Assembly: GCA_021018995.1 (NCBI GenBank)
Contig: CM037593.1
Coordinates: 35,539,810 to 35,603,809, forward strand
Direction of reading: 5' to 3'
Source: Chloranthus sessilifolius
Lineage: Eukaryota; Streptophyta; Magnoliopsida; Chloranthales; Chloranthaceae
DNA length: 64,000 nucleotides
Under the pieces are notes generated by a model, which saw only the letters and a list, made by a program, of their open reading frames with translations, did not search any database and was not told where the DNA came from. Within the stretch, counting starts at the first letter, position 1. Each line of letters opens with the position of its first letter. A program made the translations under genes and the position numbers. Shown piece by piece: positions 33,683 through 44,299 of this stretch.

Positions 33683-35344
33683 GTGGAGGAGTGAAGTCTC
33701 CTGAGTGCTTTCAGTGAAGACACCCACAAACTTCACCATTAGAATCAGTTAAGTATAGTGCAGATAATGACAACACAAATTCTTATGTTTAAAGCTTCAT
33801 TCCACACCCAATTTTTTTTAACACTTAGAGGAAACTGGAGCAATGTTGCAGGCCATTTAAAACTTAAAAGTTAACATGTGTTTGTCTGACCATCATTCAT
33901 TTAACATTAGAATTTCAATATATAAAAATCAGTACCGGTTTGCCTTTAATTCAAAATTCAGGTTGGATACAACCCCAATGAGGTTTAAATTTAGAGCCAA
34001 TTCTTACTAGGGATATCTCTCAACATTATCAATCTGAGGGTGTTCACATTCACATCAGCTCAAGAGCAATTACAGACCCCAAATGGGCCTGCAAGCATGA
34101 GCATAGGCAAAGCTTCTAATTTCTGACATCTTCAAGAATTTTTATGATAGGTTGGACAACTCCTCATCTCCACATGACAGCTCATTTAACTTTGGATCCA
34201 CAAGGTCTTTTTGAATGGGTTGTAATGTGGCTTATGGCTGAGTGGTGTAAAGAATAAAGGGGTAAAAAGAGAGACCAAATTAAGAAATCAGCAAGGTAAG
34301 GAGTGGTTCATGACTTCACAACCTTCATTTCAGCAAAAACTTCATCTTTCTTTTTATGTTTCATACTCAAAGTGGCCAGCTTCTCCTCTTCTTTTCTATT
34401 TTTAGATGATGTCTTCTCTAGACTTCTCTTCCTTTTTCTCTTTTTATTTCTTTATTCATTCTTTTGATGAAATGCCACACAACTGCCATTGTTACACCGC
34501 TGTTCTCAAGTTGCTTTTCTACACCTTCCACAGAATATTGGACCATTCTCAGTATCCTTCTCCTTTACCTTCTGAATTCTTAGAGTGAGGGTAAGGTTGA
34601 CTTAGGTCATGAGGTTAAGGTGCCAGTGTTCTGGTGTGTGTGAAAGAAAAATATGATTTTAAGGCTCAACTAGTGTATGCAAAAGGGTAGATTTTAAAAG
34701 GTTGGATTTTCAGGCTCAAACTGTCCAAATGAGGGCCTTGGATCATTTCCTTAGTCTCATGAGTGCTGTCAATTAGTTTTGATTTGGAGTTGCACAACTT
34801 CTAGTGAAAAAGTCTTGATTCAATCAGTCCTTAGAGCAGAAATAATGCCAAAAAAAACTTCAAAAGAAAATGTTGGGCCCAAATCTCACTGGGTATGGTC
34901 ATCAAATATAACCCATGGGGTGTATTTTCATCTGTTTCTCTCATCTTAGGCTCACTGAGTACTTAATTCAAAAAATTTTCTAATATTAGCTTCATGGTGG
35001 TGTTAAGATTTATTTTTAACTTTTTCTGTTTCGAAAAGTCTATAAAAGTATTTTAATTTTTTACAAGTTTCCTCATTATATCAAGTTAAGTGAGAATTGA
35101 GTTTATTCATCCCAGTTTTACTACTATCACTGCACTAAAATTAATTATTCTATTGGCAGACCTATCCTGCCACACCCCCAAACCATAAGGAGCAGTGTCC
35201 TCACTGGTTCGAAGGTGAGAAAATGTAGTAGATTCCAGGCAGAGAAACAAAAATAAACACATAAGAAAGCAGAGAAACAAAAAATGCTAACTGAATAGTA
35301 TGGAACTAAAAGAGACTTTCATTAAAATAAAAAGAAAAAAAACA
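33683..35344 (-). other. 3' non-coding tail of element D
   Basis: No gene. Collinear with 2291-3950 of A and partly with B. Ends in an A-rich stretch (35230-35344) beside the captured ORF-like insert. Confidence 0.65.
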
Positions 35345-35362
35345 AAATGGGGGGGAAAGGGA

Positions 35363-35983
35363 TCAAGGGAGAGTCGAGGAGGGAGGGTTTGAGGAAGATG
35401 GTGGGGGAGATGCAGGTGGACCCAGTTTTCTCTTCTTCTTCTCTCTCTTCTCCTTTGTCCTTTTTTTCTTTTCCTCCTTGGCTAGGATCCGCTGGACCTC
35501 AGCAAACTCATCCCAGAGAAATTGCAAGGGGTCCGACTCCTTTGGCGGTGGAGGATCCTCCCAGATGGGGTAGAATTTGATGGAGAACCCGAAGGGTTTG
35601 TCATCCGCCATGGGTGTGAGGAGGTATGGACCACTAGGGTTAGAATAGGAGGGATGAAATGAAGAGGAACTAAGGGCCGATTTAAAAGAGTTGGACTGTG
35701 GAACATGAATCGGCGGATTTAAAATTGTGCCCCTTTCCAAGCTTGACAATAAATGATGATTGTGTGGGGAATGAAGAAACACAACTGATTCTGGGAAAAG
35801 AGGATGAGCAGTAAATGAGTGGCTAAATTTAACCTGTGCAATAAAGGGGATCCAGTTGGTCACGTAGCTGCATAGAGGTAGGTGTGGAGGTTTGTTTGGC
35901 GTGTTGTAAGGACTCCGCGAGGAGTTTAGACAGGGTCCACAAGTAGGAAAAAGAAACCACTTGAATCGTATGAATGAAGTCAA
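35363..35983 (-). CDS. Unidentified ORF on a segment absent from element A
   Basis: A 206-codon open frame in the 3' tail of D. An internal ATG at 35611 starts a more protein-like part: MADDKPFGFSIKFYPIWED, then a Leu/Glu-rich helix (LQFLWDEFAEVQRILAKEE), a Lys/Arg run and a Pro/Ser tail ending at 35363. The longer N-terminal part looks like translated 5' sequence. Element A lacks this 0.65-0.7 kb segment between two otherwise matching A-rich flanks, so it is an insertion or captured fragment. I do not recognise the protein. A host gene first exon caught by the element is possible. Spurious coding in a GC-richer insert is the alternative. Confidence 0.35.
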   Translation of the reverse strand: MTSFIRFKWFLFPTCGPCLNSSRSPYNTPNKPPHLPLCSYVTNWIPFIAQVKFSHSFTAHPLFPESVVFLHSPHNHHLLSSLERGTILNPPIHVPQSNSFKSALSSSSFHPSYSNPSGPYLLTPMADDKPFGFSIKFYPIWEDPPPPKESDPLQFLWDEFAEVQRILAKEEKKKRTKEKREKKKRKLGPPASPPPSSSNPPSSTLP

Positions 35984-36168
35984 CCGTCACATTAATTTCC
36001 ATATGAAATGATCATAAACACCCAAAAGACATCTCCCATGACAAAATGGCACAAAAAGAAAAAGTAGGAAAGAGATAGACAAAAATTTGAAACTTATATT
36101 AAATATAAAAAACATGTACAATGGCAATTATTGTTACTAAAAAAACAAACTAATCTAAAATTGATGGT
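35984..36168 (-). other. A-rich stretch after the ORF3 stop, element D
   Basis: No gene; it corresponds to 3880-4080 of element A. Confidence 0.5.
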
Positions 36169-39100
36169 CTAATCTGAACCCGAATCTGTGTAGAAATCCC
36201 AGCCCATCTTTTTAGCATGTGCCCTAAGGGCAGCTTTGTCCTGTTTCTTCTTTTCCTCCATTTCTTTTTTCTTTTCGGCTGGTGTTTTCTTTGCAGTTGG
36301 AGCTTTAGGTGCCCTCACCCTTACTTTTGGTTGCTTGGGTGCTTTTGGTTCCGTGGGTTCTTGAGGAGCTTTTCCTTTGCGCTTAACAGGGGGGTGGCAG
36401 GGGATTTTCCTTGTCCTTTGGCTTTGGCTTCCTCAGTGGGGATCACTGGGGATTTCCCTCTTTCTTAGGACTCAGGCTGGCCAGGGGAATGTGCCTCCTC
36501 AGACTGGGCAGCTAGCTCTTTGCCAATTATTAAAGGGGCAACTTTGGGAGCAGTCCTCTTAGCAGTGACTTTTCTCTGCATAGGATAAGTTTGCTCACGT
36601 GGAGGTGTAGCAGAGGCCTTGGGAGGTGGAGGCTGCTCTAGAGGAGGTGATGGAGGAGGGGCAGCTGGGGCCTTTCCTTTTTCTTGTTGAGTCTTTGGTT
36701 GTGTCTCCTCAGACTAGGCAGTTATAGATGGAGTAGCTTTAGGCTCTGAGTCGGGCATTTGAACAGAGATTGGGGTGGGATGCAGAGGAACATTTCTGGC
36801 AGCAGCCAATGCAGATTCCAATGAGGCAATCTGAATTTGGTGTTTGAGGAGGTCAGTCTCATGGATATCTTTTTGGATGCTAACGATCTCCTGGGCATTT
36901 TTGAGCCTCTTTTCAAACATTCTGGCCCGCACCTTCTCTCCAGCAGCATTGGCTTTCGCCAACTCCAAATTCAGTGCATTGTACTCAGCTGTAGCCTTGG
37001 TCTTCTGATAGTCCTCTAGGATATTTTTCTACCCCAAGGAGATGCCCAGAAGTTACTTTCTGTGGGCCTCCTTAATTTCATCGATTTGCTCCAGTAGGGG
37101 GGTCTCCATGGATTGGCGAAGCTTGGCCATGCCCCTCAGGACATCCTTCCTAAGGTAAGTATTATCCCTCATGTGATGGAGGATGGTGAGGTAGGGAGGG
37201 CTGTAAAAATGATGTTTTGGTGCGATGGCCAGATAGGAAGTGGAAGGAGCAAACTGTGATTGGTCCTGGGGGGGAGAAGGGAGGGTAGCATGGGGTAAGT
37301 CTATTTGTGAGGGAAGGGGGATAAGTTCGGGGTCAGTCTATGTCTTTTTGTTAGTGTAAGTTGGAGGTGGTAGGATAAGAAGTGGGAAGGAGGGTATAGG
37401 GGGAAATGAGAATGGGGTAGGCTCAGTAGGAGTAGGGGGTGATGGGGGAGGAAAAATGAGAATGGTGAAAGGTATGAAAGGGAATGGGGGGTAAAAGGTA
37501 ATGTTGATAGTAGGGGGGGGGTTGTGAGTCAGGAGGGAAGTCGGTTTGGGTTTCTTTGTCAGTGGACAGGACCAGGGGGGTTGTAGTGGGTGGTTGAGGG
37601 ATGGGTGGGTTGGTTAAGGTGTGTAGGGTAGATTGGAAGGAGGTGAGTTCAGTCTGCATCTGGTCCTATTTTTGGGTATTGGTGGATAAATGGGCTTGGA
37701 TGTCTTGGATAAAGGATAGGATGAGGGTTAGTGTGTTAGGGCTAGGAGGTTGGGTCAGTGAAGAAGAGGGTATTGGTTGGAAAGGTGAGGAAGGCGCATG
37801 GTGGAAAGTGGAAGGAGGGAAAGAGTGGGGCTCTGGGGAGTGATGCTGTGAGGTAGTTGGGGAGTCTAGGAGAGGGGTGTAGTAGGTAGGCATTGTTTCA
37901 AGGAAGGTAGACAGAAAGGCTTGGAAGCCTAGGGATGTGTTAAGGGTTAAGTCAATGTCTGTGAGGGGGGATGTAGGAGGTATGGCTGGGGTGGTGGTTT
38001 CTTCAAGGTGTGGTGTGTCAATGGGGATAGAAAGGATTGAGGGTGGTGTCTAGGAGATGGTTAGAATTGTCTCAATGGTCTTTCATTTTTTGTAGGAAAT
38101 GAGTGAGGGCTTGCAGGTTTATGTGTAGCTGATGGGGGAATTGTGGTTGTGTACTGAAGTAAGGTAGGGGATGGGGAGTCCTCCCAGGTACCAAGCACAG
38201 GTGAAGGGGGAGTGGGCATGGAGAATGGAAACAGAGGGGGGTGAGAGAAGGATGTCAGAGGGGAAGTGAATGTAGGAGTAAAAGGTGGAGGTGGAATGGG
38301 TGCTGCTGCAGCGATGGTACTGATAGGCTCTGGGGGCACCTCCTTGGTAGCTGGGTTAGACCCTGATCCGGCTGCCACTTCTGCATGCTTGGGCAGGGCC
38401 TGAGCCTCAGCTTTCTTCTTCTTCTGGGCCTCCATCAAGCTCCTACTGATTCTCCATTGCCTCTTAGCAAAGGTAGTAGGGGCAAGGGTGGTGGTCTGCT
38501 CAGTCTTTCCTATCTTGTATCCCCCCTTGAGTAGCAGTAAAGTAATGGTCCTGTCATAAGGGAGTGTGTGAGGCTTCTTGTTTGTCCCTATCTTCTCCAC
38601 TATGTCTTTCATTGCCTCAAAAATTAATCAGGCTGCATGGAAGCCATGGCCCATGTGGAAGGAGTAGACAACATCTGTAATGGGGGTTCTCCTCTCCTGC
38701 TGATGTCCTGAGCAACATATGTTCTTTCGCAGGACTTGGTCAATGAACAGGAGCTCAGGTTCCAATTCTCTCCTTCTGATCGAGTCCCCTGTGGCTTTTA
38801 ATCCTCTAATTAATGCCCGTGCAATTGTATCAATCGATGCACTCAGAGGGGGGCCGTATCCACAGCTAGGGTCAAATGCTGCTGGGATGCCCAAAACTTC
38901 AGCAATCACCTTGGGGCTTACTAACATATCAAAGTCGTCAATCAGCACCAGCAAGCACACTTGTCCATCTTTGTCCTTCTTGATCCTGATGTGCTGATAG
39001 AACAGTTGCACTAGCCTAGGGTAGGCTAGCGCTGGAATTCCTCTCATCAATGGCATCAGGCCCGCTTTGCTCATAAACTATACTGCAGGGGCAGAGAGAG

Positions 39101-39320
39101 GTTCCTTCTCAAAAAATGGTACATCAAAGGCTGTCTCAGGCTCCAACGGAATTGACACCATGAGCTCAGAAGGAGCAGAGAACTTGGAGGTTGGTTCCGC
39201 CGCCTCCTCAACCACTTTCTTTCCTTTTTTGGGTGACTTTGAAGTCTTGGCCTTTTTAGGGGTGGTCTCAGCAAGTTCCTTGTCCTTCCCCTTTCTCTTC
39301 TATGCAATTTTTGGAGCCAT
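36169..39320 (-). pseudogene. Athila-type ORF3 of element D
   Basis: Starts at the ATG complementary to 39318-39320 (MAPKIA, stop, KRKGKDKELAETTPKKAK), a Lys-rich, nuclear-signal-like N-terminus. A second stop precedes the globular part 39074-38628 (MSKAGLMPLMRGIPALAYP, then LLVLIDDFDMLVSPKVIAEVLG), followed by 38612-38061 (KDIVEKIGTNKKPHTLPYD). Next come a Pro/Thr-rich region (to 37400), a helical or coiled-coil part (37150-36720) and a Lys/Pro-rich tail ending FYTDSGSD and stop at 36169. Length is about 1,050 codons including stops. There is no signal peptide or membrane helix. The domain resembles the 'putative plant transposon protein' family by pattern. Role unknown; a nucleic-acid-binding or host-interaction protein fits better than an envelope. 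Confidence 0.65.
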
Positions 39321-39329
39321 TTCTAATTC

Positions 39330-40110
39330 TGTCTTCTAGTATGAGAAATGGAGACTGAGATCTAGGGTTAGGTTTGATTTGACGCACAGGGCACCTCGAG
39401 ATCTCTGAGCAGAGGGCAATAGATGGGGGTGATGCTAGGAACAACTTTGTAGATTTGTGGAGTGAATGGTGAGCTGTAGGATTGATGCTGGAGGAGAGAG
39501 GGGGAGAGCGTCAGAAGCTAGGGTTTCGCAGAGGGAAGAAGGAAGAAAATAATGGAAAAGGAACCAAGCGCGGGGTTTAAATACTTATCGTGAAGCTCGG
39601 CGCGCTTTGGAACATCTGGTGGCGGGGTTGGAAATGAACCTAGCGAAGGTGTTGATTCAATCTGGATTGTGCAACAATCTCCCAGGTTGACATTGGAGCG
39701 CGCGACAGTGTGAGATTAATTCATGTGAATTGCGCAAGCGGCTCCTCGGTCTCTATTTGGATTGTGCGAAAAACTCTGAGGTTCATTTTCAATCTCGCGA
39801 TAGACTTAGAATCTCGCGACAGCAAATGAAGTATTTTTGTTGAATTACGTGAGAGTCTCCCAGTTTACCTTATGAATCTCGCGATAGTCTTGAAATCTCG
39901 CAATAATTAATGAATAGCTCGATGTGGATCGTGTGAGAGGTTGTCAGGTACACATGAATCTCATGATAGCTATTGAATGTTTCCATGTGAACTGCGCAAA
40001 ATTCTCCCAGACTCCCTCTTTAACCTCATGACTTTAGAATCTCAAGCTATGAAGTATGATTGTTATGCATAGTCTTGTGAGAGTCTCTCGGGGCTTCTAT
40101 TGGACCCAAT
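39330..40110 (-). promoter_or_regulatory. Candidate internal promoter upstream of ORF3 (element D)
   Basis: A TATA-like box (TATTTAAA, complement of 39576-39583) lies about 255 bp before the ORF3 ATG. Upstream of it on the minus strand (39590-40100) is a block with repeated ATCTCGCGA-type palindromes (for example 39793-39800, 39812-39819, 39886-39893). The same order is seen in A at 10080-10693, while coding sequence ends at 40454. The two blocks are not alignable base by base but share motif and position. Confidence 0.5.
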
Positions 40111-40453
40111 GACAATGAGTATAAAACAAAGAGCATGTGCTCTACATTACGCCCTTGCATGTTTGCTGTGGTTGGATCCTAGGCATGACCCTCACCATGG
40201 CTACCTCTAGACACATGAAAACTCAATCATACAATCAAGGACAACAAAAATCGACCTCTCACATTAGGCATTCAACAGAACTATCAATTGAAGAGCAGTA
40301 AGAATCAAACCAAGCATCAAAAGTTTAAAACAGATAGGTCCAGATTCAGATGGGACCACTAACAAATTCTAGAGAATATAAACAAAAGAAAGCAAGATAA
40401 ATCAACCAAAAAATAACTAAGTACATATGATATAGTAATGACACGCCTGTGGA
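40111..40453 (-). other. AT-rich spacer after integrase, element D
   Basis: No gene. It matches the A-rich character and position of 10740-10990 in A. Confidence 0.5.
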
Positions 40454-41557
40454 TCAGTTTGAAGAAGGATCCCCTTGAAAGTGAATGGTGTCCATGAGTT
40501 CGGCAGGTTTTTCAAAATAAAGCTTAAGCCTCTGACCATTCACCTTCAAGGTTCTCCCAGACTTGGGATGCTTGATTTCCACAGCACCAGATGGGGAAAC
40601 ATGCATGACGATGTAGGGACCTTCCCATCTGGATTTCAATTTGCCAGGAAAAAATTTAAGTTTGGAGTTAAACAGCCAAACCTTATCACCAGCTCTGAAA
40701 CTCTTTCTCAACAGCCCTTTGTCAACGAAAGCTTTAAACCTTTCCTTGTAGATCCTGGCATTAGCATATACATCCATCCTTAGCTCTTCCAATTCGGACA
40801 GCTGTAGCAACCTGTGATGACGAGCAGAAGTTAGGTCTAAATTTAAATGTTTAATGGCCCAATAGGCCCTGTGTTCTAACTCCACTGGGAGATGAGAGGC
40901 CTTGCCATAGACCAGTCTGAAAGGGGACATACCGATGGGAGTCTTATAGGCAGTCCTATAAGCCCACAGTGCATCATTAAGCTTGTCAGCCCAATCTTTC
41001 CTATCAATCCTCACAGTCTTCTCAAGGATATGCTTGATCTCCCTATTTGAAATTTCAACTTGCCCACTGGTTTGTGGGTGGTAGGGAGTAGCAATCCCAT
41101 GGGTGACAGAATATTTCTTGAGCAAGCTCTCGAAATTTCTGTTGCAGAAATGGCTCCCCCCATCACTGATAATGGCTCTAGGGGTGCCAAATCTGGACAA
41201 GATATTCTGCTTTATAAATTTGAGGACAACCTGATTATCATTACTTCTTATGCCAATGGCTTCTACCCATTTGGAAACATAGTCCACTGCCACTAAGATG
41301 AAATGAAAACCATTTGAAGGAAGAAAGGGGCCCATAAAGTCAATACCCCATATATCAGGCAGTTTAACAACAAGGATGGGCTGTAAAGGCATTGAATTTT
41401 GTTTGGACAACCCTCCTAATTTCTGACATCTTGCACAGGTCTTGCAGTGTGTATTGGCATCTTTGAAAAGAGAAGGCCAATAGAACCCACACTGTAATAT
41501 TTTGTCAGCTATTTTTCTCCCACTAAAATGACCCCCATAGGCATTTTCATGGCACAT
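40454..41557 (-). CDS. Integrase of element D, open segment of pol
   Basis: 367 codons without a stop. The zinc domain has H3, H10, C41 and C44. The catalytic triad is D73 (WGID), D132 (ISDGG) and E168 ([10 protein letters not shown]), with 35 residues between the second Asp and the Glu, so the DDE core is intact. The C-terminus carries the RWEGPY module typical of gypsy integrases (about residue 315) and ends DPSSN and stop at 40454. The given ATG is internal: the natural protein is the C-terminal part of a pol polyprotein and starts further upstream, beyond a TAG near 41608. It inserts the cDNA into the genome. It is the best-preserved enzyme in the window. Confidence 0.88.
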   Translation of the reverse strand: MCHENAYGGHFSGRKIADKILQCGFYWPSLFKDANTHCKTCARCQKLGGLSKQNSMPLQPILVVKLPDIWGIDFMGPFLPSNGFHFILVAVDYVSKWVEAIGIRSNDNQVVLKFIKQNILSRFGTPRAIISDGGSHFCNRNFESLLKKYSVTHGIATPYHPQTSGQVEISNREIKHILEKTVRIDRKDWADKLNDALWAYRTAYKTPIGMSPFRLVYGKASHLPVELEHRAYWAIKHLNLDLTSARHHRLLQLSELEELRMDVYANARIYKERFKAFVDKGLLRKSFRAGDKVWLFNSKLKFFPGKLKSRWEGPYIVMHVSPSGAVEIKHPKSGRTLKVNGQRLKLYFEKPAELMDTIHFQGDPSSN

Positions 41558-43620
41558 GGCCAGAATACTGGGGACATCACTTTCGGGAACACATTTCCGA
41601 ATGATTTAGTCTACACAATACTTATACAGGCAAGGTTCCTCCCAGAAAAAGAATTTGACCTGTGAGAAAAATAGGTCCTTGTCCATTTTTGTCCAATGGG
41701 CAGGAATCTTGCCTATAACTAGATAATTGACAATATGTGCATACCAAGGAACTAAAGATTGAATGGAAAACAGTTGCTCATCCGGGAAGACATCATTTGT
41801 AGGAAGGTCATCAACACCTTTCTCCAACATAATTCTGGACAAGGGTCAGCCACCACATTTTCTACACCCTTCTTATCCTTGATTTCGATGTCAAACTCCT
41901 GTAACAGGAGTATCCATCTAATCAATCTGGGCTTTGCATCCTTCTTGGAAAATAGGTACTTTAATGCTGAGTGGTCAGTGAAGATGACAGTTTTAGACCC
42001 AAGTAGGTAAGGTCTAAATTTGTTCACAGTAAAAACCACTGTCAGAAGCTCTTTCTCAGTGGTTCTGTAGTTCAGCTGAGCTTCAGCAAGTGATTTGCTG
42101 AGATATGCAATGACCACATGCAGTTTATCTTTTCTCTGGCCCAAGACAACATCTATTGCCAAGTCAGATGCATCACACATCAACTCAAAGGGCAGGGTAT
42201 AGTCAGGTGTTTGGAGTACAGGGGCAGAGGTGAGGCAAATTTTCAAAGTTTTAAAAGCTTTAAGACATTCAGCAGAGAAGTCAAAGGGCACATCCTGGCA
42301 GAGCAGGTGGCACATTGGTTTAGCAATTTTGCTGAAGTCTTTGATAAACCTCCTGTAGAATCCAGCATGTCCAAGGAAAGATTTGATTTGCTTGACTGTT
42401 CTTGGAGGGGGCAAATTTGCAATGAGGTCAACTTTGGCCTTGTCTACCTCAATTCCATCTTTAGAGACCACATGGCCCAACACAATTCCTTGTGTTACCA
42501 TGAAGTGACTCTTTTCCCAACTTAAGACCAAATTGGTCTCTTCACATCTTTGTAAGACCTGATGGAGGTGTTGTAGACATTGGTCAAAGGTATTCCCATT
42601 AACTGAAAAATCATCCATAAAAATTTCCAAAAAATTGTCAATCATATCAGAAAATATGGCATACATACACCTCTGAAAGGTGGCTGGGGCATTACATAGT
42701 CCAAATGGCATCCTTCTATAAGTAAAGGTGCCAAAAGGACAAGTAAAAGTAGTTTTCTCTTAATTAAGAGGATGCACAGGGATCTGATTGTACCCTGAGT
42801 ACCCATCAAGAAAATAGTAAAAAGCTTTCCCCGCCAACTTGTCCAAAATTTGATCAATAAAGGGGAGAGGGAAGTGGTCTTTTCTGGTCTTGGAGTTGAG
42901 TTTTTAATAATCGATGCAAACTCTCCAGCCAGTGGTCTCCCTGGCTGGTCTCAACTCTCCAGGCTCGGTTGTGATCACTGTTATGCTAGATTTCTTGGAT
43001 ACCACCTAGTTTGGTGCCACCCATTTAGAGTCAGAGATGGGGTAAATTACCCCAGCATCCAGTAATTTAATGATTTCTTTCAGGACCACTTCCTGCATGT
43101 GAGGATTCAGTTTCCTCTGCATTTCCCTGGAGGGTGTTGAGCCCTCCTCTAGATGAATCCTATGCATACAGATCGATGCATCAATCCCTCCTAAATCAGC
43201 AATGGTCCAGCCAATTGCTTTCTTGTGCTTCCTCAAAACGGTTAGCAATTCCTCCTTTTGCTCACTGGTAAGAGAAGAGGAGATAATTACAGGAAGTTTC
43301 TCGTCTTTCTCGAGGAAAATATATTTCAATGTCTCTGGAACCTTTTTGAGCTCCAGATCAGGGGCTTGTTGGATGGATGGCAGGGTTGGTGTATTTTTGG
43401 TTGGAGGAAGGGGCAACAATGCAGGTTTCCAATTAGAATGTTGCACTAAGCCCACAGAAGACCTCACTAGGGATATGTTTTCTGGCATTAAAGCTAGGCT
43501 TCCTTCCTCCACCATATTCCAAACTTCAATTAAATCAGTGACAATGTTGCCCCACTCCAGCAGAGTGGGCAGTTCTTCTTCAACAATTTCTTCTAGTATA
43601 TCCACTGCAAAGCATTCCTC
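41558..43620 (-). pseudogene. Reverse transcriptase and RNase H of element D
   Basis: 43605-43006 is the N-terminal RT part, ending at a TAG in the VAPN...VVSKK region. Two further TAA codons follow (after CIDY near 42906 and before EKTTF near 42760). 42711-41752 is open, with the FMDD box intact (residues 31-34, EIFMDDFSV), then [13 protein letters not shown] and the RNase H with CDASD, TEKELL and TDHSAL. A one-base frameshift near 41845 moves the last RNase H motif (VADPLSR equivalent) into the frame 41842-41606, which stops at a TAG where related elements have Gln. All visible catalytic residues are kept, so few lesions separate it from an open pol. Confidence 0.85.
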
Positions 43621-43650
43621 ATTGTCCAGCTGAGGGTACTTTGCACTGTT

Positions 43651-44286
43651 TTACACATTAAGCTCAACTTTCATATGCCCGAAAGTGACCTCCATGATCC
43701 CAGACCTGTATTGAATGCATGCATTGGCAGTGGCCAAAAATGGTCTGCCTAGAATAACAGGTATTGGGGATGTACTCTTGTTGCAGCCCATGTCCAAGAC
43801 AAGGAAGTCTGCAGGGTAGACGAACTTGTCTACCCCCACTAGGACATCCTCGACCACTCCCATGGGTTTCCTCTTAGACCTATCAGCCATCAATAAAACA
43901 ATGGGGGTGGGCTTCAGCTCCCCCAGGCCTAGTTGTTGATACACACTGTATGGCAGCAGGTTAACACTGGCTCCAAAGTCCAAAAGGGCCCTTCCAATCA
44001 TATGGTCTCTAATAATACAGGGAATAGTGGGTATCCCTGGGTCTTGTAACTTCTCAGGCATTGTCATGGTTAATACAAAATTAACTGTATCAGTCGCAAA
44101 AACCTTTTTGGACAAATGGCCTCTGGCTTTCCTTTTCTGAGTACAAAGGTTTTTCAGAAACTTTGCATAGGCTGGGACTTGTCGGATTGCATCAGGCAGG
44201 GGTAAATTTATCTTGACCTGCTTAAAGGTCTCAATCATTTCCTCGATCTTTGCCTGCCCCTTATCAAAAGGGGCAGGGCCACTCAA
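43651..44286 (-). CDS. Aspartic protease of element D
   Basis: Open for 211 codons. The active site LLDFGASVNLLP has Asp 103; Phe after Asp in place of the usual Leu/Thr/Ser is close to the Athila form LLDLGASVNLLP. ILGRPF lies at residues 178-183, and the segment ends FGHMKVELNV. The N-terminal 70 residues (LPLPDAIRQVPAYAKFLKN) are the conserved stretch between gag and protease in Athila. It is a processing enzyme of the gag-pol polyprotein. The ATG is internal to the polyprotein. Confidence 0.85.
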   Translation of the reverse strand: MSGPAPFDKGQAKIEEMIETFKQVKINLPLPDAIRQVPAYAKFLKNLCTQKRKARGHLSKKVFATDTVNFVLTMTMPEKLQDPGIPTIPCIIRDHMIGRALLDFGASVNLLPYSVYQQLGLGELKPTPIVLLMADRSKRKPMGVVEDVLVGVDKFVYPADFLVLDMGCNKSTSPIPVILGRPFLATANACIQYRSGIMEVTFGHMKVELNV

Positions 44287-44299
44287 AGCTTGAGGAAAT

